DNA of 64,000 bases from Aquilaria yunnanensis (GCA_039654915.1 CM077596.1:8928001-8992000), one strand, 5' to 3'; positions 36,333 through 49,157 are shown, numbered from the stretch's first letter. The notes: a model not told the origin generated them from the letters alone. A program made the numbers and translations.

Positions 36333-37409
36333 GCCATTTCTCCCCAAGGCCTCGACACTCATTTACTTTTAGCTCTCTCTTGCTCTCCTGTTTTCTTATT
36401 TTCTTGCGATGGTGTCTTAGCGGCAGAGCGATTTCCAGCTACCACTTATGGTGGTTTTCCTGGGTTCAGTAGGTTGGTATTTTTCAAAGTCGGTTTTTTC
36501 TTTGATCCCTCTTCATTTAGCAATTTTGAGGTTAGGGTCCTAGTTTACCGAAGATGTCTTCTTCTCATGCCGAAGTAAGATCCATTCCTGAAAGTTGGAC
36601 TCCACTTAACTCTCATTTGAGCTGTGCCATTTTGGAAAAGCTGAATAAGTGGTCAGCGAAATTTTTCCTTCTTTCTTATGTCGTGATTAGGCTTTCTGGC
36701 CCTAGTGAATTGAGCTACCTTCCTCAGCATAATGAGGTTACTATTTTCAAAGCACAACTGAAGCTGGGTCTTTGTTACTCATCGCCGAAGATGGTGAGCG
36801 AATTTTGCCAATTGCATGGCTTAACTATTAACTAGCTACCATCAAACTCCTATTCTTATTTCAATGCCTTTCTCTACATGTGTGGGGTCTTTAGGATAGA
36901 CCCTAACTTTTTCTTTTCCATGCAATATTACAAGCTTCATCCCGTCCCGAAAGGCGGGTTTTACTACTTGCTTCCTTGGGGATCCGGGAGCAAGAAATTT
37001 ACTTTCACCTTCGGCACCAGGGATAGTTGGCGAGGATGGTAGAAAAAATACTTCTTCATGGAGGTGGACAAAAACTGGAAAGACATGCCTACAAAGTCAA
37101 CTTCTGGGGGCCTTGATATCGACGTGTTGGATCCGTCAAAGTTGTTTGCCCTCGAATTAGAGTCTCAATTCAAGGAATTCAACAGTTGTATTCGGGAGGT
37201 AGTTGATTGGATGGAGCAGGCGCCTTCATGTCCACTATGCCCTTTCCCAATCAGATGGAACTTCATGATCGAAGAGGTACTTCGGGAGCTTGGGGTCATC
37301 AAGGAGCATGTTACTAATAAGAGCATGCCAGAACCAACAGTGGACAGGAAGAAGTCATGGCTGGTCATGCTCCTTCAGGGCGAACTTTCCTATTCAGCCC
37401 TTGTAGAGA

Positions 37410-37476
37410 GTAAGTTTCTTTCCAACTTGTCTTCTTTGATTTTTTGGTACTTGCACTGATATTTTCCTTTTTGCAG
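37410..37476 (+). other. intron in the antisense gene
   Basis: 67 bp, donor AGA|GTAAGTTTC and acceptor TTTTTGCAG|AGATG, T-rich before the acceptor, canonical for plants. It is on the strand opposite to gag-pol, so it only makes sense for antisense RNA. Confidence 0.65.
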
Positions 37477-38465
37477 AGATGGGCGACAAATCAGTAGCCT
37501 TCTACAAAAATCTGTTCCTCGGCCAAACCAATAAAGAGGAGCAAAAGAAGAAGGCCCTGAAAAGAAAGAAGGGACTAGCTAGATAGTCTTCGAGGGCTCC
37601 GAAGACTAAGAAAACAAAGGAGGACTCTCTCCCTCCTCCCCCCAAAGTTCTGACCAAAGCCCGGGATCATTCCGCCGAAGGCAGAGATCCTTCGTCGAGG
37701 TCGGCCATCCTATCCATTCCTCCGGGCCTTGATGCTGCTGCAAAGGCCCTAGGGACTAATAGCAACAAAGGATAAACTAATGCTTTAATTTTCTTTTTAA
37801 TTATTTATGTTTATTATTGTAGCTTGCTGTTTCCTAGACTATCTAGGTGTTTGTATCCTAGTCTATCTAGGTTTTCATGTATCCTAGACTAACTAGGTTT
37901 TCATGTATTATGCCTATAAAGGCAACACTCTTTTGTGAATAAATCAAGTTCTTCTTAATTCTCTATAGGGACTTCGCTGGGGGTGGTCTCGGCTGAAAGG
38001 GTGGAAGATAGACGGAGAAGGAAAGGCAAAGAGGTCTCTACTGAGGTCTTCAACATTGGTGACTTTGACGGGGAAGACGTCGAAGTCCTACCAGGTTTGG
38101 GTCTTAGTCATTCATCTATGAATTTCAGCTTTTTCGGCATTTTAGATTTTGTAGATGAATGGCTAAAAGATAATGTGATAAGAGAACTTCATCTTGATTT
38201 TGCAAAGGACCGGGCTCAGATAGGATGGATGATGGACCACGCTCAGAAGAGGGCTACTCAAGATTTGAAGATCCCAAAAGGTAAGGTGTTGAGGGAACCC
38301 TTCTGGACTTTTACCGAAGACATGGACTTGTTTTTAAAGGACTACCAGAAAATGGTCCCTCAAATGGTGAAGGGCATCATCACAAGTGCCACCTTTCAAT
38401 CTCTAACGGACAATTATCCCAATGAGGAGATTCTTATTGCTTGGATTTCCAAGCATGCTGCCCAG

Positions 38466-38544
38466 GTAACCCTTCATCCCTTTGTACTTAGAATTTTAAG
38501 CCTTTAAACTGTTGTATCTCATGTCAGGCCTTCTTTCCTTGCAG
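38466..38544 (+). other. intron in the antisense gene
   Basis: 79 bp, donor CCCAG|GTAACC and acceptor TTTCCTTGCAG|CTATT. Removing it joins SKHAAQ to a coiled-coil region. Confidence 0.6.
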
Positions 38545-39879
38545 CTATTAGCATACAGAGCAGCCCTCCATCCAAAGTCAGTCAGAGGAAAACTTGGCCA
38601 TGGACAAGGAAATGTTTGCGAGCTCACGCATAAAGTATGGCAAGCTCAACAAGATCGCCAAGGAGGATCTGGCAAAGCTTCGCTAGGAGGTGCTAGAGAA
38701 CCAAAGGGGGCTCTTCGACAAGTGCTCCTTTAAGATATTTGACCTTTAGGCGAAGGTGGTGGAGATGAGTTCAGCGGCAGAGGTCCTTCGAAAGAAGAAA
38801 GATGATGCCATACCTGCTTTTACTAAGGCATTGGAAATCAATGCTAATCTTATTGTCGACATTGATCAGCTAAAGAAGTGGAAGAAAAATAAGAAGAAAG
38901 CGGAGAAGGAGATAGAGGTGCTGAAGAAAGAGGTGCAACATCTAAAAACTAAGAAGGCCTGGGCAGATGAGGCGATGAAGTCCTTTTTTCAAGATGGTTT
39001 TTGCCTTGCTCGCCATTAGATTCTCTCACGGTTACCCAACCTCGGCGTCTCATTCCATAGACACCTCGACATCCCCGAAGGACCTTCTTCGCCGTGGTTG
39101 AAGAGGGAGTTCCTCAACCTTCCTAAGCATCCTTCTTCAGCTGAAGATGTTGGTGACGATGATGATGAGGATATGCCCAGGATACTGCTGCTAAGGAGCA
39201 CGAAGATGAGCAAAATAACACTTACACCTTTTTTTTTTTTTTTTGTGTTCCTTCCCTTGAATGGAATAACCTTATTTCTCAAAATTTTGGCTAAGTCTAT
39301 GATTAGTACAATCTTTGAAGCCTTTTTAGCCTTCAGCATATTAATTACTTCGGCTAGCATTGATTACTTCGCGAAGCTTTTCAATTGATTCAACATCTTC
39401 GGCTAATTTACCATCTTTGGTACTACAAGGCTCATCACATGTGGTCATGTACTATCCTTGAAGAAAAAACTATTAAGGATTCAAAAGCTTCACTATTTTC
39501 AAAAGTAATATCCAGTCACTTTCAAAGAGTTACGAATATTTTCTCAAGTGTTTTAGAATAGAATTCAAGCAATGTTTTCAAGAATACTTGCTATGTACAA
39601 AAACACTTAGGTACTTTTGGAAACAACCACATTCGGTTAACCTCCTTCGATAAGCTTCCTCATGATAAGACTCCTAACACTTTAGGCAAATTAGGAGATC
39701 ACCACATTCAGTCGATCTCTTTGGGGAGGCTTCTCACAATAAGGCTACTTCCTTGGAAATTTCTAAGTTTAGAATTTTTACAAAGAGTCTAAATGCCATG
39801 TGTTCTTCAACTCTCCTCCTTTAGCATTTCCAAGTTTATAGACTCTTGGCCAAACTTCTTCAAGGACCAAATAAGGTCT

Positions 39880-40680
39880 TCAAGAATCCAGTTCAGCCTT
39901 TCGGAGAACAATGTCTCCTTTCTTGATCCTTTTAGGTCTGACACGCGAGTTTGTAGCAATGGCTACCCTTTGCTGGAAAGCTTCTCTTCTGAGTTCGGCC
40001 ATCTCCCTATGTTTGTCAATCATATCTAATTTGGTTCTTAAACCGAGGTTGTTCCCTTTTTTGTCAAACACCTGTGTTCTGATGGATGGTTGTACAACTT
40101 CGACAGGGATAATGGCCTCAATGCCGAATACGAGTGAAAAAGATGTTTCACCAGTAGCTCTTGTAGGAGTTGTTCAATAACTCCATAGTACACTCGAGAG
40201 TTTTCCAGGCCATTTTCCCTTAGCTTCTTTCAACCTCTTCTTGAGACCATCTTTTATTGTCCTATTGGACACCTTAACTTGTCCATTACTTTAAGGATAG
40301 GCAACTGGGGCGAAGCGTAATTTTACCCTGAGGTTGGTTGTGAAGTCTTAAAATCCTTTACCAATGAATTGGGAACCATTATCTGCTACTATCACTCTCG
40401 GCACACCAAATCTGCAAATGAAGTTCTTCCAGACGAACTTCTGGATGTCCTTTGCCGAAATTGTTGCCAGGAGCTCTACCTCAATCCACTTAGTAAAATA
40501 ATCTACTGCAACTATGTAGAACTTCACGCCTCCAAGATTCGTCAGGAAAGGACCGATGAGGTCAATACCTTGAATGACGAAAGAGCAAGGATAGTCAGCC
40601 AAAGTTATTACTTCCGAGGGTGCTCTTTGGATGGGTGCGTGTCGTTGGCACTTATCGCAGTTTTTGACAAACTACCTTGC
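39880..40680 (-). pseudogene. integrase of the Tat element (interrupted)
   Basis: 40602-40348 reads FVIQGIDLIGPFLTNLGGVK, VAVDYFTKWIEVELLATIS and VIVADNGSQFIGKGF, which hold the first two catalytic aspartates. 40071-39880 includes GDIVLRKAELDS, the C-terminal region. Stops separate them. Confidence 0.8.
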
Positions 40681-41129
40681 ATTCTTCCTTAAAATGGGCC
40701 AAAAATATCCTTGCCAGAATAGTATCCCAGCAAGGGCGTCAGTCCCGATGTGAGATCCACAGGCTCCTTCATGGACTTCTTTCAGGATTGTCTTGATGTC
40801 CTCTTCACTGATACATCTTTGTAGTAGATTTGCATACCCTTGCCGGTACAATTCTTACCCAATCATGAAATACCTTCCAAAGCATCTACGCACCTTTGCC
40901 ACTTCCTTGGGATCTTGGGGTAAGGACGAATTGACCAGATATTCCTTTATAGGGTCTTTCCACCCCTTTTTTGGTGTGGTGAGTGCCATTATGGCTATGC
41001 TCGAGTAGTCAAGTACCTCAGTGGACTATTTTAACTTTTCTAGTTCGTCAGCTTTAACGTTATATTTTCGAGGTACTTTTTCTATCCTTACTTTTTCAAA
41101 TTCTTGGATCAATTTTTTGACAACGTCAT

Positions 41130-41770
41130 GGTATTTTTCCGGACAACCAACTGCGAGCCACTGTAAGCCTTCAGATTCTTTACACCAACTCTTTTTTCCA
41201 ATCGTAATCCAGTGATGAGGGCTTCATATTCAATGATGTTGTTGGTGACTTGGAATCCGAACTTAATAGCTTTGGCCGCTTCCATCCTTTCGAGACCTCG
41301 GAGTATTATCTTGGCCCCCTAGTGCTCTGATCCTAAAGCGCCACCTACTTGTAATGCCCATTCAAGCTCCTCGTTTCCAAGCTTATCGGGGGTGTCCTCG
41401 ATTTTAGGTAGTTCAACAATAAAGTTTTCTAAAGCTTGACCTTTTATGGCCTTTCTCGACTCGTATGTGATGTCATACTCTCTGAGCTTGATACACCATT
41501 TTGATAGTCAGCCAGAATGATCCACCTTCATGACATCATGAAGAGGTAGGTTACTTCGGACAGTGATAGAATGTCTTTGGAAGTAGAGTCGGAGCCTCCT
41601 ACTTGCCATGACCAAAGTGTAGATGGATTTTTCTAGTATAGGGTACTTGACTTCGGCACCATGCAAGGATTTGCTGACATAATATACTGGCCACTGTTTT
41701 CCTTCTTCTTCTTCCCTCACCAGTACCGAACTTACTGCCTTCTTAGTGACTGTGAGGTAAAGCATGAGAG
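41130..41770 (-). pseudogene. two RNase H domains of the Tat element
   Basis: 41765-41508: LYLTVTKKAVSSVLVREEEE and YYVSKSLHGAEVKYPILEKS, the gypsy RNase H. About 41300-41150: KAIKFGFQVTNNIIEYEALI, the additional archaeal-type RNase H of Tat elements. The second is not in one frame with the first. Confidence 0.7.
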
Positions 41771-42146
41771 GTTCTCATTCCCTTGGTTGCTGAAGTGTCG
41801 ATAAACGGGTTAAGTAACTTGTAAGTTCATGCTAAGCCTTTTGGCATTCTTCATTCCAAGGATGTTCCTCGGAGCCGAGGTTGCCTTCATTTTTCACAGC
41901 CTTGGTAAGTACTTTAAAGAATTGTTGATAGCGATCTCCATATCTGGAGATGAATCTACTGAGGGCCATTATTTGCCCTGTAAGCCTTTACATGTCCTTG
42001 GTAGTTATGGGAGTTTGGAATCCTAGTAAGGCTTTAACCTTCTCTGGATTGGCATCTATACCTTTTTCGAATACCATGAAGTCGAGGAATTTTCCCGCAG
42101 TCACCTCGAACACAACTTTTTCGAGGTCAAGGCGGATTCCCAATTT

Positions 42147-42600
42147 TCAAAGTTGGTGGAATGTTTTCCCCAAGTCTGTGATATGATTACTAGGTATTTT
42201 ACTCTTAACTATCATATCATCAACATACACTTCCATATTTCTCCCAATTTTGGAATCGAACACCCTATTCATCAGCCTTTGATATGTGGCTCCTGCATTG
42301 TTAAGGCCAAAAGGCATTATGACGTAACAGTAGGTCCCGACTTCAGTAATGAAGGTGATTTTTTCCTCATTTTTGGGATCCATCCGAATCTGGTGGTATC
42401 CGCTAAAAGTGTTGAGGAAGCTAAGTAGACCATATTCGGCAGTGGAGTCTACCAATTGGTTTCTTGATGGCAGAGGATACAAGTCCTTGGACAGGCGTCA
42501 TTAATATTTCAAAAGTTGATGCACATTCAGAGTTTATCGCTCCCTTCCTTTGTGGCAACAACATCATTGCTAAGCCATTCGAGGTACTTGACCTCCCTTA
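42147..42600 (-). pseudogene. reverse transcriptase of the Tat element
   Basis: MYPLPSRNQLVDSTAEYGLL, FLNTFSGYHQIRMDPKNEEK, MPFGLNNAGATYQRLMN and the catalytic EVYVDDMIVKSK are intact in a 111-codon open stretch. Upstream and downstream frames are interrupted. Confidence 0.85.
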
Positions 42601-42998
42601 TTATGCCTGCTTCCGTTAGTCGTTGGACTTTGGTTTTAATGAAATTGTTCTTATGTGTTGAAAGGCTATGCGTTTTCTACCAAATGGGCCTCGCCTCAGG
42701 GCATACTTTAAGGCTGTGTGGAATTACACCCGAGTCTATTCCAGGGATATCCTTCAGAGAGTAAGCAAACAGATCTTTGTTCATTAATAGAAGGGATACA
42801 AGTTTTTCCTTGTCACCTTCAGCTAGTTTTTTCCTCACTCGGGTACTTCGACCAGGGACAAGTTCTACATCCTCTGTTTATATTTTTTCAAGATCACTCC
42901 CTTCCCTTTTTATTACATCTTTGCCAGTCACGCTCTTCTTTCTCGAAGTTTGCATGTGCATTTTTGGCAAATTTTGCCTTGCTTTGATGAACAATTTC

Positions 42999-43511
42999 CT
43001 AAATTTGGCTTGATCGATGAGTATTTAATGCATCACCCTCATTCGTTTCAAACGTGACAGTTAGGTATTTCACGTCTAGTCGAAGGTAAAGGTTGCCCTG
43101 CATCTGTTTTCTGAGAATGTCATTGTATGAATATGGGACATCTATGATGATGAACCTTGTCATAGTGGAAGCAAAGAGTTCTTCCTTGGCATGGACCGAG
43201 GTACCCCTTAGCATTAAGGGTAGATCAATCCACCCAAGTACTGGGAGTTCAGAAGGACCAACACCGAAGGTAAGCAAGGTCATGCGTTTAAGATCACCCT
43301 CGGAAATACCTAAGTTTGGAAACAAGTGGGAGAACAGGACGTCGGCATTTAATCTGTCATCAATGAGCACCCTCTTCACAACCCAGCTTCCAATCCTTGC
43401 CATGATTAGAAGAGGATTATCATGTGGAAACTTCACAATCGACCCATCACTTCGGGTTAGCTTGTTCATCGGGTTGTCAAACTTCATCATTGCAATCTCC
43501 CACACCTTCAT
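42999..43511 (-). pseudogene. aspartic protease region of the Tat element
   Basis: 170-codon open stretch. VKRVLIDDRLNADVLFSHLF is the active-site region; the family has D-T-G-S-S where this has D-D-R-L-N, so the catalytic motif is lost. ELPVLGWIDLPLMLRGT fits the flap region. Confidence 0.75.
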
Positions 43512-43644
43512 CTTTCTTTTAGTCGAGGGTAGTCCAATGGCTATGGTTTGGATAACCCCAGCTGAAGGTGGGGGGTGCGTTATGGGGCTTCAGTTGGTTC
43601 GATGCCTGTTGAAGTCATACTCCTAATCTTCTGCTTTTCTTTCA

Positions 43645-45161
43645 TCATCTGTTTTTTCTTGAGCCTTTGGCGATGGCATCCGCAAGTAGCACCAAAGTTG
43701 CCCTTTTTTTAATTAAGGACTCGATGTACTTCCTTAATTGAAAGCAATCCTCAGTGTCATGCCCGTGATCTCGGTGAAATTGGTAGTACTTCTTCATGTT
43801 CTTTCTATTATCCAAGGTCATGGCCTTTGAACATTTGTTTGAAGTTCCCTGCCTTTCTAAGGCCATGAGGATATTCATCTTTGAAGTGTTCAAGGGGGTG
43901 ACTGTTGCTGGCTTCTTTCCCCTAGATTTTCGAGGTTTGCCTCCTCCCTCAAATTGATACCGAGGTTGGTGACTGTTACCTTCGGACTGGTGATGCTCAG
44001 ACTTTGGCCCTCCTATTCTTAGTTCTTCAGCTATCATATATTGCTCTACCCTTTGGTAGAATTCATCGAGGGTGCCAGGGGGATCTTTTAAGAACTCGTA
44101 GAGGAACTGTAAGTCCCTCCTCAATCCTCTGATCATTGCGATGACTCGAACCTTGAAGCGGAAGTTAGGAACACTCAGTGTTTCTCTATTCAATCTCTTG
44201 ACATAGTCTCGAATGGTCTCACCATTCTTTTAGGCTATATCGAACATTTGGACGAGCATATTTTCCGTAGGCCTGCTCCCTATGAATTGTTAGGTAAAGG
44301 CGGTAAATAATTCCTGGAAGCCCATTATGGTTCTGGGCGCCAATGAGTTATACCACGTAGTTACTGGCCTAGATAAGGTGACCTTGAAGCACTTGCAGAA
44401 GGTGGTGTCAACACCATGCTCCTTCTAAATTTTGTTAAGTGGGCCTGAGGGTCGGTTCGCCCATCATATGTTTCCAAGCGTGGTACTCAGAAGTCACTGG
44501 GCATAAAGGTTTCCACTATCGCCCTAATAAAGGGGGACTCTTCTCCGGTGAAGGTTTCCAACAACCTCGACCAAACTGGTTTTCGGGAGACCTATTTCTC
44601 CACCTTATCCAACCTTTCCAAAATTCTCTCCATCAGGACAGAAGTACCATCCCCTCCCCGTTGTCTAGGGACTATAGGTAATGGAGAATGACGTCTTCTT
44701 CTTGGCGAGTAACTTCGATGTCGTGGTGAGAGGGACTTCTCCCTCGGAGAAGGGCTTCGGTGGTAGGAAGTCCTTGGCTCTTTTGATCTAGATCCTGCCA
44801 CGTACTGCCCATGAGATGGAGGGTTCTCTATCAAGGGCTCCTCATGGAAGCTCATATTTGGGGAACTTCAGCGAGAAGACCAGTGCCCCTTCTCTAGTTC
44901 GACCTCTGGTGAAGGGGTCCTTACATGAGAACGTGCACATGACCATCTTTGGTCAAGTTGTTACATCATTTTGGCCACTATGGAGCACTGGAATTCGCAC
45001 AGAAAGCCCATAGTGACTGTCAGAGGACATTTTTCCTCTGGAAGGGAAGGTTCCAGAGGTGCTTGATTGTCTGTCGGCGGAGGCTCAAACACGGACTGGG
45101 ACTTTGGAATGCCCTTATCCTTAGAACTCTGAGTCACCACGATGGCGACTTGGGAACTCAT
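43645..45161 (-). pseudogene. gag: gag of the Tat element (frameshifted)
   Basis: Probably starts at the ATG at 45161, just inside the primer site (MSSQVAIVVTQSSKD). An arginine/serine/proline-rich segment follows at 44855-44592 (SPREKSLSPRHRSYSPRRRR). The capsid-type and nucleocapsid part is at 44193-43645 in another frame, with DPPGTLDEFYQRVEQYMIAE and KYYQFHRDHGHDTEDCFQLR (C..H signature). Frames differ, so it is inactive. Confidence 0.75.
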
Positions 45162-45180
45162 TCCCACAGACGGTGCCAAA
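45162..45180 (-). other. primer binding site of the Tat element
   Basis: TTTGGCACCGTCTGTGGGA on the minus strand, directly after the 5' LTR end. Similar sites with GGCGCCGTCTGTGGG are common after LTRs of Tat-group elements; I do not assign the tRNA. Confidence 0.7.
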
Positions 45181-45913
45181 TGATGCTCTAGCACATCTTC
45201 GATGTAGGACATAATGGACCTCCGATAGACCTTCGCCTGAGTAATAGCTGCAGCAATTGAAGAATAAGGGTTAGGAGCTCCCCGGAGTGTGTTTCTTGGG
45301 GAGGGATCTTCGATGCCCAAGTCAATATACGAGGGAAGAAGTCATTATGATTTAAGAGTAAAGAACAGAAAAAGAGGATATCTCTTATGTCTTACTTGGT
45401 AGCCTCCCCCGAGTATTTATAGGAGGCCAGGAGGAGGAGGCCGTTATGCTTAGCCTGAGTAGATCAGGGCACGTGTTCAGCCGGATTTGGTCCGTACCTT
45501 CGAGGAGAGGTGTCTACAACTAGCCATAGGCGATTAAGCCCGGACGGTAGGGACATGTGTGAGGTTTCTTTCAAAGATCCCTCGACTGTATTTGTTGTTT
45601 CTCCCTAAGACCCCTCGGGGATTTGAGACCTCTTTTGGACAAGGATTTCCCTCGATGGTGACTAGAGAAAGCCCCTCGGATGCACAGACCATTTTCGGGA
45701 GGCATTTCTTCTGTCGAGGATGATAGAGCTATGTTTCCGAGGTTGGTCATATACACTCCTGAGGATGGCAAAAAGTCTTTTTCCCAGAGTCGGTCATATA
45801 CCTTTCGGAGGGTGGTGTAGATCTTTCTCCCAAGGTTAGTTGTATAAATCCCCAAGGGTGGCGTCAGGTCTGCCAATAAGAAGGTAATGTGGGTGATAGC
45901 CTTTCAGCTATTA
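45181..45913 (-). repeat. right (5') LTR of the Tat element
   Basis: 733 bp, collinear with 35045-35774 with many substitutions, including CpG losses. Ends CTATTA where the partner has CTATCA. Confidence 0.92.
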
Positions 45914-45918
45914 CCATG

Positions 45919-46020
45919 ACTTGTCAATTTTTAAGTGTAGGGACTCAATTGGCTGAAATGTGTTATTTATGGTCTCTTCTTCGCCTATAAATAGCAAAAC
46001 AACAGAATAATGTCAAAAAT
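45919..46020 (-). pseudogene. RPA-like N-terminal exon, part before the Tat insertion
   Basis: Minus strand: after a T-rich tract and TATAG acceptor (near 45990), GEEETINNTFQPIESLHLKI then DKSW up to the duplication CCATG. 'P..L....W' followed by 'V..RMW' on the other side of the element is the usual beginning of RPA-like OB folds. Confidence 0.45.
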
Positions 46021-48629
46021 TAGTTTACGCAAAGTGATTAGACAAGATTTAGTAACAATAACATAAAACATACAATCATGCATCAACCTACATGAAGATT
46101 AGTATAGGCACTAAAACACTTCATGATAGACAATATTTTTTGTTGCCGATTGATTAGGATCCTCTATTTGGAGAAGGATGGTGCATTTGTAGTTCACATA
46201 GACCTTTCCCACTACGCTAACAAATAATGTGGATATGTCAAATCTCTTTATACTTATAAACATATGAACTTACTAGAAAGTGCACATATCACCAAAGTAT
46301 AGCAATGGCAAGTACCAAGATCTTTTTCCCCAATGAACAGAGGTTGTCTAACGTACTCCACTTCTCTTTATTATGTAACCAACAATTAAAGATATTTGTT
46401 TAACTGATTACTATGAATTAACTAAACTATCAAAAAATGTTTGTTTGCTTGATTATTATGAATTAACTAAACTATTTAATGTAGTAAGAATAAACTACTA
46501 ACTAACAACTAGCAATAAAAGATAATTAAGACAATAAACAATAAGAAATCTCATACGTAGAATCAAATTCCCCTAGAAATCTTGTGTATAGCTTTTACTT
46601 CAATTTAACAATATTATGATTAACTTGAACCGTGGAGTACTATCTAATTTAGATTAGCTCCCTATTATTCTCGTTACACTAATCATTATTCTTAAGTTGT
46701 CAATAGGATCTTTAGGCCTACCGCACTTCCTAAGAATGCATTGCTTGTCCTATGGCCCACTACTAGGTTTCACCCTAGACTAGAGGTATTATATCACACC
46801 TATTACTCCCTGTTATAATAATATCTCTTTTACCCAATGATGATCTACAATAAACATTATGAAGACTACCTGACACATGTTTATCACCCCAAATTGAATT
46901 AATAAGTTGACAAATATTAATCAACGCATCAATGAACATTAGATAGATCTCAAGAAAAACATAATCATCCATCTCTGAATTGTTCCTCCTCCAATAAATC
47001 TTCGATCTAGCACTTATTAAATAGAGTTGATCATCAAAATTGCGTCCAGCAGCCCTCCTCCATGAAAACTCTCTTCTTTCTCTGTATTTTTTCTGTCTCT
47101 TCTGCTTTCTCTTTTTCTTTTTTCCTCTCTCCTTGAAATCACTCACAAAACCCTAAAAAATAGACAAACACAGTTAGGTACACAATCGTGTTAAAGGTCG
47201 TGTAACACCTCTAGAACTTAAAATATCACTAAATGGAACACGGTTTGGAACATGGGCATACAACTCATATATGGGCCTGTAGTAGGGTGTGTAAGGTACT
47301 ACATAGGCATGTTGCAATGCATGTCTGCTCCAAAATTTTCCAAAACTTACAATTCAACTCCAAAACTTAGAAGAAATCCTTCCTAACTCAAATGCAGCTA
47401 AAATATAGCCTGAAAATGAACCATAAACCAATTAAGTACCATATCCTAGCAAAAACACATAGAAAAACAAACAACTACAGGGTAAAAAGATATAGAAAAC
47501 ATTGCTAAATTTGAGCATATCATATTTTTCCCCCACATTTGAGGTTTTGCTTGCCCTCATGCAAAATTCAAGAGAAAAATCTAAAAGTAAAAATCTCAAA
47601 ATCATTGAAACATTGAATCAATTCCTTGAGCACAAAGGTATAGAGAGGATTGAGACTTTAGACGCATTAAAAAATTAACAAGACTACCGATCATGCAACA
47701 CCTTGAATCAAACACATTTCAAAAAAAATTTTATGGAAACAATTCATTTTCAAGCTAGCAACCTATATCTTTTAAAGCCAAAGGGAAGAACATCAAATTT
47801 TCATGCGAAGCAAAAAGCATAAACCACACTAAGCCAAAGCTTACCATACACAACCATTCAAACCACAAACCATGGATTGACTGATCAATTGAACTTTTCA
47901 TATTTCTTTCTTGCTTTTCCTTTTCTTCTTCAATTTTTTCATGTGCCAAAAACATTGATAGCAACTGTACACAACAGGAGCTCTATCTATACCCAAGCTA
48001 ATTCTCAACACAATCTGAGATGATCTTTTGACCATACTTATGCTTTTAGCACCTTTTTGAGCTGTGACCAACTCTTGCCTTAAGAGAAGAAGCCAGCCTA
48101 CTTCAACACTAAAAATAGCAAAGTAGCATAGTTCCATACTTTACTTTATCAACATTCATTCAACAATCAAGCACAAATCCATCAACCAAACTACCTTTCA
48201 TCCAACATAGAAACTCAATACTCACCATGTTTTGAACAATGTACTAAACACAAAAACTTGATGCAAAAATAACAGCTTCTAGAGGCCATCTTCCACTAGA
48301 TTGCTAATGAATCGTAAAAAAACATTTCAAAAACAAATTAACCAAAAGTGAAAGATCTCATGAATCACTTACTGGGTCTTCAAGTTAAGAACTCATGACA
48401 TTAAATTAACAACCACTCTCTAATAAGAATATGCTCAATAGAAAGGTCCAAAATAATTAAGCTCCAAAAATAGATAATAATTTTAAAAAAATCATTAAAA
48501 AGATATAATCAAGAAAAATCATAATAAAAAAAGGCTAAAAATAAAATCCATTTCCTCACACTTAAATTATACATTGCTCTCAATGTATTAGCATAGAAAA
48601 CAAGGTGAAAAAGAAAAAGTGATAGAAGT
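46021..48629. repeat. decayed repetitive DNA, probably old LTR-element sequence
   Basis: No intact gene. Segments such as 46290-46370, 46660-46800 and 47520-47560 (runs of C, then CATTTGAGGTTTTGCTTGCCCTC) and 48555-48600 look like parts of old plant LTR retrotransposons. The 123-codon minus ORF at 47146-46775, starting with a lysine/arginine run, has no recognised domain. No ends or target duplications were found. Confidence 0.35.
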
Positions 48630-48975
48630 TGATACCGTTTTTGACAAGAAAATATCAGTTGCTTGTCGTGCAAGTTAGCATCCCAAAAGTTCCATAAATA
48701 GGGTTGTGTGGCAACGTCGGGTTTTCTGGAGTCGCCACCAATCGGTTTTACCTAGGTCGATTGGACACCTTAAAATTGGTCTGCGAGAGTTCGGGGATCG
48801 GGAGTACGGTTACGCTAAAACAACTTTGTTATAGCGCCCAAAATTGGCACCTTAGTTGATTTTAATTTTGTTTTGCTTTGCTTTTAGAAAATATTCAGTT
48901 AATTTTCAAACTAGAAATTTTAACTGAATTAATCGGATGCGGATTTTTAAATTAATTTATATAAAATTTAATACT

Positions 48976-49013
48976 TCCGAACCATGGACTCTGCCGAGTC
49001 ATTTGGACACGGA
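48976..49013. repeat. 38-nt hairpin, copy 1
   Basis: TCCG...CGGA outer stem, CCA/TGG middle stem and GACTC-TGCC-GAGTC inner hairpin. A second copy is 48 bp away. Confidence 0.65.
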
Positions 49014-49023
49014 AGATTTTGAT

Positions 49024-49061
49024 TCCGAACCATGGACTCTGCCGAGTCATTTGGACACGGA
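49024..49061. repeat. 38-nt hairpin, copy 2
   Basis: Identical to copy 1. Confidence 0.65.
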
Positions 49062-49157
49062 ATTTGGTGAAATTTTAAACAATTTTATCCATATTGTAAA
49101 AAAATATGGATTTTTATCTTTTTATTTAATTTATTTATTTTAAAAAGTTTGATATTT

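Larger units (their letters stand above)
36554..39019 (+). pseudogene. spliced antisense gene of the Tat element (Transposase_28-like plus coiled coil)
   Basis: Starts MSSSHAEVRSIPESW (36554). The conserved domain continues through SEFCQLHGLTIN, one stop, then NAFLYMCGVFRIDPNFFFSM and FTFTFGTRDSWRGW to 37060, and to SYSALVE near 37409. Introns: 37410-37476 (GTAAGT...TTTTTGCAG), about 37769-37968 (donor decayed, acceptor CTCTATAG), and 38466-38544 (GTAACC...TTCCTTGCAG). Joining at the last gives open phase. The C-terminal 38756-39019 part is a lysine/glutamate coiled coil (KKWKKNKKKAEKEIEVLKKE). Stops at about 36836 and 37040 and a frame change near 38560 make this copy inactive. Role unknown. 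Confidence 0.65.
35045..45913 (-). mobile_element. Tat-type gypsy retrotransposon with antisense gene
   Basis: 10.87 kb, LTRs TGATGC...TATCA (plus-strand reading), with a perfect 5-bp duplication CCATG at 35040-35044 and 45914-45918. On the minus strand are gag, protease, RT, RNase H (two types) and integrase. On the plus strand, between integrase and the 3' LTR, is a spliced extra gene. The second, archaeal-type RNase H is a known Tat-group trait. All retroviral-type frames are interrupted. It inserted into an exon of the RPA-like gene. Confidence 0.93.

Noticed and set aside
47755..48137. Minus ORFs of 69-79 codons
   Set aside because: No domain and lie in decayed repeat DNA.
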